From Prado023 sp963753075 (GTDB lineage: Bacteria; Actinomycetota; Actinomycetes; S36-B12; CAIYMF01), in the NCBI GenBank assembly GCA_963753075.1, contig CAVWAR010000002.1, positions 744,001 through 808,000 of the forward strand: DNA of 64,000 bases, given 5' to 3'. Numbering within the stretch: the stretch's first letter is position 1; the number at the start of each line of letters is the position of its first letter. The notes beneath the pieces are model-generated. The model saw only the letters and a list, made by a program, of their open reading frames with translations, was not told where the DNA came from and did not search any database. The position numbers and the translations under genes were made by a program. This document shows positions 52,165-60,689 of the stretch, piece by piece.

Positions 52165-52743
52165 TCACTCCAGAACTGAACGTAGGACCCGCGCCGGGTT
52201 CCCCACGGCCACGACCCCGTCCGGGATGTCCTTCACGACGACTGCGCCCGACCCGACGACGACGTCATCGCCGATCGTGACCCCGGGGCCGACGATCACG
52301 CCGCCACCGAGCCACACCCGGTTCCCGATGGTGATCGGGGAGCCCAGCTCCCGCCCGGAGATCCGCTCGACCGGGTCCACCGGATGGGTGGCCGTGAGTA
52401 GCTGGACCCCGGGGGCCAGCATGGTGTCGTCTCCGATGCTGATCGCGGCGACGTCCAGGAGAACGCAGTTGGCATTGGCGTAGAACCGCTCGCCGATGGA
52501 TATGTTGACGCCGTAGTCCACGTGCAGGGTCGGCTCGATCTCCACGGACTCGCCGACTCGACCGAACAGTTCCCTGAGGATGGCCGTCCGCTCCTCGGCG
52601 CGCTCCGGTGGGGTGTGGTTGAAGCGGAACTCCAGCGACCGCGAGCGGGCGCGCGCGGCGGTCAACTCGGGATCGCTGGGCAGATAGGGCTGACCGGAGA
52701 TCATCAACTCGTACTCGACGCCGGACAGGCGGGGCGCAGGCAT
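52165..52743 (-). CDS. Hexapeptide-repeat sugar O-acetyltransferase (maltose/galactoside acetyltransferase-like)
   Basis: The 192-residue protein has the N-terminal Mac domain (EYELMISGQPYLPSDPELT, then RARSRSLEFRFN). A left-handed beta helix follows with hexapeptide repeats (ISIGERFYANANCVLLD, ISIGDDTMLAPGVQLLTATH). The catalytic His is in ATHPVD, and the C-terminal IGNRVWLGGGVIVGPGVTIG is conserved. It transfers acetyl from acetyl-CoA to a sugar. The length equals the family norm. Confidence 0.9.
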   Translation of the reverse strand: MPAPRLSGVEYELMISGQPYLPSDPELTAARARSRSLEFRFNHTPPERAEERTAILRELFGRVGESVEIEPTLHVDYGVNISIGERFYANANCVLLDVAAISIGDDTMLAPGVQLLTATHPVDPVERISGRELGSPITIGNRVWLGGGVIVGPGVTIGDDVVVGSGAVVVKDIPDGVVAVGNPARVLRSVLE

Positions 52744-52864
52744 TGGCCATTCGTATCAGGTGGGCAGCCTTCCGGCGCGGTGACGATGGCGGGGGGTGCG
52801 GCGGCACCCCGCCGCACGGGCACCCGCAGTCTGCGGGTCCGCACGGGCACCTATAGTCCGACGG

Positions 52865-53578
52865 ATGGAGGTCCTCGGCTGGCTGCGGCCGGCCCGGACC
52901 GTCCCGATCACCCGGTGGCGCAGCGTCGGGAGGTGGTCGCCCACACCCAGAAGCCTCGTCGTCCTGCTGGTGGGCCTGTACGCGTTCGGCACCGGCGAGG
53001 CCCTCATCGTGCAGGGCGGTCTCGGGGTGAGCCCCTGGACCGTGCTGGCGCAGGGACTGTCCATGATCCTGCCGGTGTCCATCGGGATGGCCACCTTCCT
53101 GGTCAGTGCCGTGGTGCTGCTGCTGTGGATACCACTGCGGGAACGTCCTGGGTTGGGGACGATCGCGAACGCCGTCGTGGTCGCTGTGGCCCTCCAGGTC
53201 GGCGTGGCCCTCATACCAGCGCCGGGCACGTGGGTCGGGGAGCTCGCGCTCGTCCTGCTCGGGATCGCGATGATCGGCCTGGGCAGCGGTCTGTACCTCA
53301 CCACCAACCTGGGGCCGGGCCCGCGCGATGGCTGGATGACCGGCCTGCACACCCGATTCGGATGGCCGGTGGGCCGGGTTCGGCTGGGTATCGAGGTGTC
53401 AGTCCTGGGCGCCGGGTGGCTCCTGGGCGGGTCCGTCGGGCTGGGCACGGTGCTCTTCGCGCTGCTGATCGGCCCTTCCGTGGCCCAGGGGTTGGCCGTA
53501 GCCGGGGCACTCGGGAGGGTGGCGGGCACTGGGCGCCCAGGAACAGCGGAGGACGAGTTCCCCGAGCTCGACGCCTGA
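52865..53578 (+). CDS. YczE/YitT-like integral membrane protein
   Basis: The 237-residue protein has five or six membrane segments. The YczE block is visible: LYAFGTGEALIVQGGLGVSPW followed by LAQGLS, and LYLTTNLGPGPRDGWMTGL. In the family the GxGPxDG-type loop is conserved; the function is unknown, with one member influencing surfactin synthesis in Bacillus. ATG 52865 follows GGATGGAGG-like sequence and gives a short cytosolic lead. Confidence 0.8.
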   Translation: MEVLGWLRPARTVPITRWRSVGRWSPTPRSLVVLLVGLYAFGTGEALIVQGGLGVSPWTVLAQGLSMILPVSIGMATFLVSAVVLLLWIPLRERPGLGTIANAVVVAVALQVGVALIPAPGTWVGELALVLLGIAMIGLGSGLYLTTNLGPGPRDGWMTGLHTRFGWPVGRVRLGIEVSVLGAGWLLGGSVGLGTVLFALLIGPSVAQGLAVAGALGRVAGTGRPGTAEDEFPELDA

Positions 53579-53633
53579 CCTCGCCCCCACGTCGGTCCGT
53601 CCTTCGAGCCGCGGACGGGCATAACCTGCGGTG

Positions 53634-55211
53634 ATGGACGACGAGCCGGAGGACGACAGGTTGTTCGGGGGAGTCCGTCGCGCCGTCGACGGGGCCTTCG
53701 ACGCCACCGTTGGACGCGTCGGCCAGTCGGTCGGTGAGGCGGCCATGGATGTCACCGGTGCCACCGCCCAGCAGGTCATCGAGGACCTCGAGCCCTACCT
53801 GATCGAGCAGGCCATCCCGAGCATCGTCGACGGGCTCACGCCCTACCTCACCGACACCGTCGTGCCCGAGGTGCTCGAGGGCGTCACCGACCACCTCGTT
53901 GCGGACACGGTCCCCAACATCGTCGACGGGGTGACGGCGCACCTGGTGGCAGTGACGATTCCCGAGGTGGTCGACGGCATCACGCCGAGGCTGGTCGCCG
54001 ACCTGTTGCCCGCCATGCTTGAGGACCTGCGCCCGTACCTCGAGGCCGAACTGGTGCCGAAGATCGTCGAGGCGCTGGTCCCGTACATCAGCCAGTCCGT
54101 GGGTCCGGACCTGCTGGATGCGCTGATGCCCAAGATTCAGGACGAGATCGCCCCGCAGCTCCTGGATGCGCTGATGCCGCAGATCGAGCAGCAGATCGCC
54201 CCGCAGCTGGTGGATGCGCTGATGCCCAAGATCCAGGACGAGGTGGCCCCGCAGCTGGTGGATGCGCTGATGCCCAAGATCCGCAAGGAAGTCGTGCCGA
54301 CGATCATGAACGACATCGTCGACGACCCGGCCGTGCGCGACCTGATCCGCGAGCAGAGCCAGGGCCTGTTCCTTGACGCGCTTGAGGGGTTCCGCACAAC
54401 GCTGGCCAATGCCGACACACTCGTTGAGCGTGCCATTCGGGGGCTACTGCGCCGGCCGGCCCGAGTAGCGCCCGAATCGGGCCTCGAACTTGTGCTCGCG
54501 GGGGAGTCAGACGAGGACTCCAAGCCACTTCGGGTCGAGGTCGAGGACCTTGCGGCGAGACGTGCGGCGTGGCGTGACCTGCCGGTCGACCCCCCACCGC
54601 CGGGTCGGACCTTCACCTACGGTGGTGTCGTCACCCGCCTGCTGGCCCTCACGATCGACGTCGGCGGCGTGGGCTACTTGACCACCCTGGGCCTGAACAC
54701 CGTGGTCACCCTGCTCGAGTCGCTCTTCGGTGACCTCCCCTCGGGTTTGACCGCGTTCCTGTACCTGGTGGCCGCCTACGTCATCCCCATCTACCTGGGC
54801 CTGTGCTACTGGGCGCTGGGGCGCACGTTCGGCATGGCCGTGGTGGGGCTCAAGGTATGCACCCCGGACGGCAGGCGGCCGGGCTTCATCCGGGCGATCC
54901 TGCGGGCCTGGATCGGCCTCATCGGGATCATCATCTGGTTCCTGACGGGTTTCGGGGTGTTCTTCGACGCCAAGCGTCGCACGCTGCTCGACCGCTTGAC
55001 CCATACCGAGGTCCGCTACTCGGTGCCCGAGACCCAGCAGCGCCGGCACATCCGGGACGCCATCGAGGAGCGGCGCGGCCAGGCAGGGAAGCTGGCCCGG
55101 CAGGAGGAACGGGACCGCGCCAACGTGCAGGCCCTGGTCGACCTCGACGAACAGGCGGCGGGAGGACCCGCCGACGGCTCTGCACCGGAGGGCGACCTCG
55201 ACGGATCCTGA
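53634..55211 (+). CDS. RDD-family membrane protein with eleven 16-residue repeats
   Basis: The 525-residue protein has three parts. Residues 48-223 are eleven tandem 16-residue units without a gap, such as IVDGLTPYLTDTVVPE and LLDALMPKIQDEIAPQ, with prolines at positions 7 and 15 in most units. A helical linker follows (PAVRDLIREQSQGLF). The C-terminal RDD domain (about residues 320-460) has RLLALTIDVGG, GRTFGMAVVGLKV and TLLDRLTH with three membrane helices. RDD proteins are transporters or unknown. The repeat domain is amphipathic and may wrap or span a membrane or bind lipid. GTG 53631 is an alternative start. Confidence 0.8.
   Translation: MDDEPEDDRLFGGVRRAVDGAFDATVGRVGQSVGEAAMDVTGATAQQVIEDLEPYLIEQAIPSIVDGLTPYLTDTVVPEVLEGVTDHLVADTVPNIVDGVTAHLVAVTIPEVVDGITPRLVADLLPAMLEDLRPYLEAELVPKIVEALVPYISQSVGPDLLDALMPKIQDEIAPQLLDALMPQIEQQIAPQLVDALMPKIQDEVAPQLVDALMPKIRKEVVPTIMNDIVDDPAVRDLIREQSQGLFLDALEGFRTTLANADTLVERAIRGLLRRPARVAPESGLELVLAGESDEDSKPLRVEVEDLAARRAAWRDLPVDPPPPGRTFTYGGVVTRLLALTIDVGGVGYLTTLGLNTVVTLLESLFGDLPSGLTAFLYLVAAYVIPIYLGLCYWALGRTFGMAVVGLKVCTPDGRRPGFIRAILRAWIGLIGIIIWFLTGFGVFFDAKRRTLLDRLTHTEVRYSVPETQQRRHIRDAIEERRGQAGKLARQEERDRANVQALVDLDEQAAGGPADGSAPEGDLDGS
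53775..54302 (+). repeat. Eleven tandem 48-bp coding repeats
   Basis: Each 48-bp unit encodes one 16-residue repeat of the RDD protein. Units 8-11 (54111-54302) are the most alike at DNA level (CTGGTGGATGCGCTGATGCC recurs). Units 1-7 have drifted. This shows recent expansion at the 3' end of the array. Confidence 0.9.
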
Positions 55212-55325
55212 CGAGACCGCTCCGGGCAGTTGCGCAAGCGTGCGGGTGACAAGGTGGGGGTGCGCGGGCACGGCGACCCCCGCGGGTACCCTGCGGGGGT
55301 CCGTTGACTAGTTGCTGGAGGCCCC

Positions 55326-56546
55326 ATGATTGCCACTCCCGACGCACTGCCGGAGGGATCCATCCTGTTCCACCCCGGCTTCCACAAGACCGGGACCACA
55401 GCGGTGCAGTCCGCGCTTGCCAGCGTCAGGCCTGCGCTGGCGGCCGAGGGGGTCCTCTACCCCAGCGAGCTGCGCTCGCACCATCGGGCGGCCATGGCCG
55501 TGACCGGCCGGACCTGGGGCTGGGGTTCCCGGGGCGGGCGACCCCCGAAGTCGTCCTACTGGGAGTCGCTGCGCCGTGACACCACGAAGCACAAGGGGCG
55601 GGTCGTCATCTCCAGTGAGTCGTTCGTGTTCGCGAGGGGCGAGTCCCTGGATCGGATCGTGTCCGATCTCGGAGCGGACCGGATGCACGCGATCTTCACG
55701 CTGCGGCCCTTCTCCAAGCTGCTGTCCTCCTCCTACCAGCAGTACCTCAAGTACGGCCTGGCCATGCCCTACGAGGAGTGGCTGGAGAACGTGTTCGCCG
55801 CACCTCCGGCCTGCCCGCCATCGCCGAACTTCTGGCGCCGGAACGACCACGCCAAGGTCATTGGACGCTGGGTCGACCGGCTCGGCCCCGAGAACGTCAC
55901 CCTGCTGATCCTCGACGAGTCGGACCGCCGGGGCCTGTTCCGCTCATTCGAGGCCCTGCTCGACCTCCCCGATGGACTCCTCGTGCCCGACCCCGAGATT
56001 GGTGCGAGCAACCGGTCCATGACCGCCGGTGAGGCTGAGACGCTGCGGCTGGTCAACGCAGGCGGGGCCAACCGCTGGGACTGGCCCGCATACGAGGACG
56101 GTGTCCGGCGCGGCGCCGTCATGCGGATGGTCGAGACCCGCAAGCCGGGGCCGGACGAGCCCAAGATCGCCACGCCCGAGTGGGCTGTTCGGGCGGCCCA
56201 GGACTTCGGCGCTGTGACCGCCGAGCGCGTCATCGCGATGGGTATCAACATCCTCGGTGACGTCCAGTCCCTGGCTGAGGGCGTCCCCGCCGGCGACCCC
56301 TCCGTTGGCAACGAGCTGCTCCCCGCGCAGGCCGCGGCCGAGGCCATCCTCGGGGGGATCGCCGGGGCCACCTCCCAGCAGGAGGCCACTGCCATCGTCG
56401 GCTCCTCGGAGGCCGCCGAGCTCACCACCAAGCAGGCTGCCGCACTTCTGAAGCTGCGTCTGGAGCAGGCGGCACGGCGTCGAGCCAACAAGGCGCAGGC
56501 CGCTCTGGCCGACGCGCGTTCGCGCCGCTCCGGGAAGTCGAAGTAG
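55326..56546 (+). CDS. Sulfotransferase-like protein
   Basis: The 406-residue protein opens with ILFHPGFHKTGTTAVQ (residues 13-28), the 5'-phosphosulfate loop of PAPS-dependent sulfotransferases. RVVISSESF and an arginine-serine stretch (LRPFSKLLSSSYQQYLKYG) match the 3'-phosphate-binding region. The last 60 residues are a basic coiled coil (LKLRLEQAARRRANKAQAAL). The acceptor is unknown. PAPS for it would come from CysNC encoded elsewhere in the window. The gene begins 114 bases after the RDD gene. Confidence 0.7.
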   Translation: MIATPDALPEGSILFHPGFHKTGTTAVQSALASVRPALAAEGVLYPSELRSHHRAAMAVTGRTWGWGSRGGRPPKSSYWESLRRDTTKHKGRVVISSESFVFARGESLDRIVSDLGADRMHAIFTLRPFSKLLSSSYQQYLKYGLAMPYEEWLENVFAAPPACPPSPNFWRRNDHAKVIGRWVDRLGPENVTLLILDESDRRGLFRSFEALLDLPDGLLVPDPEIGASNRSMTAGEAETLRLVNAGGANRWDWPAYEDGVRRGAVMRMVETRKPGPDEPKIATPEWAVRAAQDFGAVTAERVIAMGINILGDVQSLAEGVPAGDPSVGNELLPAQAAAEAILGGIAGATSQQEATAIVGSSEAAELTTKQAAALLKLRLEQAARRRANKAQAALADARSRRSGKSK

Positions 56547-56589
56547 GACCCCGACGGGGCCAACCCGACCCTTCGAGCAGCGTCGTCCG

Positions 56590-57348
56590 TCAGCCCCTGG
56601 CCGAGGACCCGGATGACCAGCTCTGGCGGTCGAGCTCGCGATCGCTTCGAGTGCCGTACATCGCCGCATCTGCCCGGGCGATCAGGTCGGACAGGCTGTC
56701 GTCGGGGCCGAGCTCGGCCACGCCCGCGCTGATGGACACCCCTGCGGGCATCCCGGCCTGCTGCAGGTCGCTCGCACGAACCCGGGCCGCCGCATCTGCA
56801 GCGATCCGCCTGGCGGCAGGGGCGCCGCAGGTGGGCAGCAGGACGACGAACTCGTCACCGCCCCACCTGCCGACCACGTCGGAGCGCCGCACCACTGCCG
56901 CGGCTGCTGCGGCCACCTCGCGCAGGGCAGCGTCGCCGGCGATGTGTCCGTGGGTGTCGTTGTACCTCTTGAAGTCATCGACGTCGAACAGGACCACGGA
57001 CAGCTGCTCCCCGCTGTGGCGGGCGGTGCTGACTGCCTCGCCCGCGGTGCTCTCGAAGGCCTGCCGGTTGTACGCGCCGGTCACGTGGTCGCGGGTGGCC
57101 GCACGAAGCAACGTCCGGTGGTAGCGGTTGATCACGATCACCCCGATCGCCACGATCCCCACGCAGGACATGGCACCGAACCCGAGGCTGGCCCCGACGG
57201 GGCCGAGTTCGATCGGGGCCGGGCACTCATTGGCCGAACGACGCGCTGCCAACCAGGTGCCGATGATGATGGGCATGAACCCGGCGATGAGTGCTCCGAT
57301 CAGGGCCAGCAGGATCCACCGGCGCTCCCGTTCGAAATCGGCGTCCAT
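56590..57348 (-). CDS. Membrane-bound diguanylate cyclase (GGDEF)
   Basis: The 252-residue protein has two N-terminal transmembrane helices (about residues 11-33 and 53-74) and a GGDEF domain. DHVTGAYNRQAF, VVLFDVDDFKRYNDTHGH and GRWGGDEFVVLLP (GGDEF at 163-167) are intact, and RRSD five residues before GGDEF is a product-inhibition I-site. It should make cyclic di-GMP from GTP. There is no sensory domain beyond the short membrane part. ATG 57348 is the start. Confidence 0.9.
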   Translation of the reverse strand: MDADFERERRWILLALIGALIAGFMPIIIGTWLAARRSANECPAPIELGPVGASLGFGAMSCVGIVAIGVIVINRYHRTLLRAATRDHVTGAYNRQAFESTAGEAVSTARHSGEQLSVVLFDVDDFKRYNDTHGHIAGDAALREVAAAAAAVVRRSDVVGRWGGDEFVVLLPTCGAPAARRIAADAAARVRASDLQQAGMPAGVSISAGVAELGPDDSLSDLIARADAAMYGTRSDRELDRQSWSSGSSARG

Positions 57349-57513
57349 CTCGCGTCCCCTCGGCACCCGCACAGGTGTGGTTCGTCCAGATTAGGCCCGG
57401 ACTCGAGGGGGCACACCCAGGATTCGCCCGGTCGGCCCAACGCCGCCCGCAGCGCGACGGGGCGGCCGGTCGCGGCATACTCACGCCCAGACCACGAGTT
57501 CCAGGAAGGGGCC

Positions 57514-57699
57514 ATGATGTCGGGCAAGTTCGAGCTCTTCACGGACAACGCGGGCAAGTACCGATTCAGGCTCAAGGCGAGCAACGGGCAGACCATCGCC
57601 GCCAGCCAGGGCTACGCCTCGAAGAAGTCCGCTCTTGAAGGGATCGCATCGGTGCGCAAGCACGCCCCGGACGCCCAGATCGTCGAGGTCGACGAGTAG
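57514..57699 (+). CDS. YegP-family (DUF1508) small protein
   Basis: The 61-residue protein FELFTDNAGKYRFRLKASNG, then YASKKSALEGIASVRKHAP, is a single DUF1508 unit. The family is of unknown function and folds as a small alpha/beta unit. ATG 57514 or 57517 follows CCAGGAAGGGG. It stands alone between the cyclase and the lipoprotein pair. Confidence 0.9.
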   Translation: MMSGKFELFTDNAGKYRFRLKASNGQTIAASQGYASKKSALEGIASVRKHAPDAQIVEVDE

Positions 57700-57790
57700 T
57701 CCAGCCGCCGCCACCGGTTCGGCCCCCATCGGTCCCGATCCGCCGTGCACGTCGTCAGTGGAGTGGCCGAACGGATGGCATCCTGTGTCC

Positions 57791-59032
57791 GTGGGCGGGC
57801 GAGCCAGGTGGAGCGGTGTGGTGGTGTCGTGCGTCATCGCGCTGGGTGCGTGCGGCGGAGCTCCGCAGGCGGCCCCGCGAGAGGCGCTCCCGACCTCCGC
57901 GGCACCCGTGCCGTCCACGACGGCTTCGACGGCCGCACCGACCCGGTCCGCTTCAACCAGGCCCAGACCGCTCGAGGTGGATCCCGCCCTGGCCTGCGTT
58001 GCCCGGATTCCCCGCGACGTGCGGATCGGGCAGACGATGCTGGTGACCACGACCGACATCTCGCGGGTTCAGCGCTGGCTCGACGACGGACTCATCGCCG
58101 GGATCCTGGCCAACGGTCGCCTGACCGCGACCACAGCCGGCGCACTGGACCTCGCCACCTCGGGCACCGAGTACGGCGCGCTGCTGGCCGCTGACGAGGA
58201 AGGGGGCCAGGTGCAGCGGTACGTCGGGATCACCGGCCCCATCCCCTCGGCCCAGCGGCAGGCCTACACCATGACTACCGACGCGGTGCGCATCATGTAC
58301 GCCAGGCACGGCACCGCCCTTGCCGACTGGGGCGTGGACGTCGTCTTCGCCCCAGTCGCGGATGTGGGCCATGGTCCGGGCATCGGGTCACGTGCCTACT
58401 CCGATGACCCGGAGGTCGTCAGCGACTACGCCCTGGCGGCGGCCCGGGGTTACGCCGATGCGGGGCTGCTCCCGGTGCTCAAGCACTTCCCCGGTCAGGG
58501 GGACACCACAGGCGACACCCACTACGTGCTGGCAGCGGGCCCGTCGATCGACGAGTTGCGTGCGACCGACCTCGTCCCGTTCAGGCGGATCACGAGGCGG
58601 GTCGACGTCGGCGTCATGGTCGGCCACTCGACGGTCCCGGGCCATTCGGACCTCCCCAGCAGCCAATCCCGCAGGACGGTGAACGGCCTGCTCATCGAGG
58701 GGATGGGATTTGACGGGCTCATCGTCAGCGACGCCCTCGGTATGGCGGCGTCCGATGCGCCCACGCAGGGTGACGCGCTGGTTGGGTTCATCCAGGCCGG
58801 TGGCCACCTGGGGATCGTCGGCCCGGGCGGGTCGGTGCAGGGGCGCCGAGCCATGCGCGCCGCGCTCGCCGTCGGAACGATCAGTGCCGATCAGCTCAAC
58901 CACGCGGCGGCCACGGTCATGGCTGCCAAGGGTGTCGATCCGTGCTCGGTGGCGGGTCGTTCGGCGCCGGAGGTCGAGGACACCGACCTGCCCAGTGACG
59001 CCCCAGTGACCAACCCAACGGAGGACCCGTGA
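57791..59032 (+). CDS. GH3-family lipoprotein (beta-N-acetylhexosaminidase-like)
   Basis: From GTG 57791 the 413-residue protein has a lipoprotein signal with lipobox LGAC and a Thr/Ala/Ser-rich linker. A glycoside hydrolase 3 barrel follows: GIGSRAYSDDPEVVSDYALA, LLPVLKHFPGQGDTTGDTH (the KH and D-x-H signature) and GLIVSDALGM with the nucleophile aspartate. NagZ-like enzymes release N-acetylglucosamine from peptidoglycan fragments; as a lipoprotein it would act outside the membrane. The stop overlaps the next start by one base (TGATG). Confidence 0.8.
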   Translation: MGGRARWSGVVVSCVIALGACGGAPQAAPREALPTSAAPVPSTTASTAAPTRSASTRPRPLEVDPALACVARIPRDVRIGQTMLVTTTDISRVQRWLDDGLIAGILANGRLTATTAGALDLATSGTEYGALLAADEEGGQVQRYVGITGPIPSAQRQAYTMTTDAVRIMYARHGTALADWGVDVVFAPVADVGHGPGIGSRAYSDDPEVVSDYALAAARGYADAGLLPVLKHFPGQGDTTGDTHYVLAAGPSIDELRATDLVPFRRITRRVDVGVMVGHSTVPGHSDLPSSQSRRTVNGLLIEGMGFDGLIVSDALGMAASDAPTQGDALVGFIQAGGHLGIVGPGGSVQGRRAMRAALAVGTISADQLNHAAATVMAAKGVDPCSVAGRSAPEVEDTDLPSDAPVTNPTEDP

Positions 59033-60591
59033 TGCGACGACCCCTTCACACCGTTTGCGCGCTCATGGCCGCCGGTGCCCTGCTGGCCGGGTGCACCGAT
59101 TCGGCTGCCCGCGAGAGCGATGTGGAAGTCAATGCCGAGCCGGCCGCGCAGGTGGCTGCTCCCCGCAGCTCCACCGTGCTGTCCGGCCGGACGGAGATGG
59201 AGCTGGGCCTCGAGGCCAGCCAGGCGGTCTGGACCGCCAGCCCCGTCGTTGTGACCGTCGTGGACCGCAAGGCGCTCCAGGAGGCCACCAGCACATCCCG
59301 TGAGCTGGGCGTGCCGGTCCTGGTCGTGCCGGAGGCGGCAGCAGGGGTGTCCGGACCTGATGCCGAGGCGTCGGAGGCGCCGTCCGATCCAGCGACCAGC
59401 CCCTCCGGCGACGGCGGATCGAGCGTGGTCGATGCCGAGCTGGAGCGCCTGGGCACCACCCATGTCCTGCACGTCGGCCCGGGGCAGCCGGACGTGCGCG
59501 GCGTGGAGATCGTGGCCTCGGTGCAGGACCTGCCCGACTTCGAGGCTGCCGTGCCGGTCGCGGGGTTGGTCGCGATGACCTCCCCCCAAGCGACCCCTGA
59601 GGGGTCGCAGGCTGCCTCGGCGACCCTCGCAGCAGCGGGCGCCGAGAGCCTGGACCTGAAGCGGGCCGACCCGCGGGTGAAGCCGGCCGATGTCCGGGCC
59701 GTGGCTGCCGCGGCCCCCGAGGTGGCCGTGGGCGTCGGTCGTCGCTTCGGCGCCGCGGACGTCTTCGGCCAACGGGTGCAGGCCGCCGCCACTGGGGTCC
59801 AGCTCCCGGGCGGGGGACAGACGATCTTCCATGACAAGCGGTATGTGGCGCTCTATGGCCATCCGCTGACCGGTGGCCTGGGAGTCTTGGGGGAGCAGGG
59901 GCCGGCGGGCTCGGTCGCCCGGGCCCGCGACGTCGCGTCGCAGTACGAGGGCCTCAGCGACGAGACGATCGTTCCCGCGTTCGAGATCATAGCGACGGTG
60001 GCGGCGGGGGGCGCTGGCAAGGATGGCAACTACTCCAACGAGTGGGACGTCGAGGTGCTGCGCCCGCTCGTCGATGCCGCCGCGGAGGCGGGGATCTACG
60101 TCGTCCTGGACCTCCAGTCCGGTCGTGCGGACTTCCTGTCCCAGGCACAGGAGTACGAGGAACTGCTCGTCGAGCCGCATGTCGGCCTCGCGCTGGATCC
60201 GGAGTGGCGGCTCAAGAAGGGGGAGAAGCCGCTGCAGCAGATCGGCAGCGTGAGCGCCGCGGAGGTCAACGAGACCATGGACTGGCTCGCTGACCTGACC
60301 GACCGCAACGACCTGCCCCAGAAGATGGTCCTGCTCCACCAGTTCCGCACCGATATGATCACCGACCGCCAGGACCTGGACCTGAGCCGCGACGAGCTGG
60401 CCGTGATCGTCCAGATGGACGGCGATGGCACCCTGGGCCAGAAGCTCGACACGTGGGGAGCCCTTCGTGTCGATGCCCCCAAGGGCCTGAAGTTCGGGTG
60501 GAAGAACTTCTACGACGAGGATGAGCCCACCCCGAGCCCGGCCACAACCTTCAACGTCGACCCGACACCGTGGTGGGTGTCCTACCAGTGA
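59032..60591 (+). CDS. Unknown 519-residue lipoprotein
   Basis: The protein begins MRRPLHTVCALMAAGALLAGC, a clear lipobox. An N-terminal domain (ASQAVWTASPVVVTVVD) resembles nucleotide-sugar or cell-wall-binding modules with VVVTVVDR and LVVPEAAA strands. From about residue 265 (FHDKRYVALYGHPLTGG) a barrel-like part follows (YVVLDLQSGRADF, HVGLALDPEWRLKKGE, HQFRTDMI). I recognise no named family. Coupling to the GH3 lipoprotein suggests a shared job at the cell envelope. Confidence 0.65.
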   Translation: MRRPLHTVCALMAAGALLAGCTDSAARESDVEVNAEPAAQVAAPRSSTVLSGRTEMELGLEASQAVWTASPVVVTVVDRKALQEATSTSRELGVPVLVVPEAAAGVSGPDAEASEAPSDPATSPSGDGGSSVVDAELERLGTTHVLHVGPGQPDVRGVEIVASVQDLPDFEAAVPVAGLVAMTSPQATPEGSQAASATLAAAGAESLDLKRADPRVKPADVRAVAAAAPEVAVGVGRRFGAADVFGQRVQAAATGVQLPGGGQTIFHDKRYVALYGHPLTGGLGVLGEQGPAGSVARARDVASQYEGLSDETIVPAFEIIATVAAGGAGKDGNYSNEWDVEVLRPLVDAAAEAGIYVVLDLQSGRADFLSQAQEYEELLVEPHVGLALDPEWRLKKGEKPLQQIGSVSAAEVNETMDWLADLTDRNDLPQKMVLLHQFRTDMITDRQDLDLSRDELAVIVQMDGDGTLGQKLDTWGALRVDAPKGLKFGWKNFYDEDEPTPSPATTFNVDPTPWWVSYQ

Positions 60592-60689
60592 TCCCGTGGC
60601 GTGAGTGCGCATGATCGCGGGGTCGGTCGGGTGACCTTCGGTGCGTTCGTGGGGGTTTCGCTTCCGGCTGGGTCGGGCAGAATGGGGCC

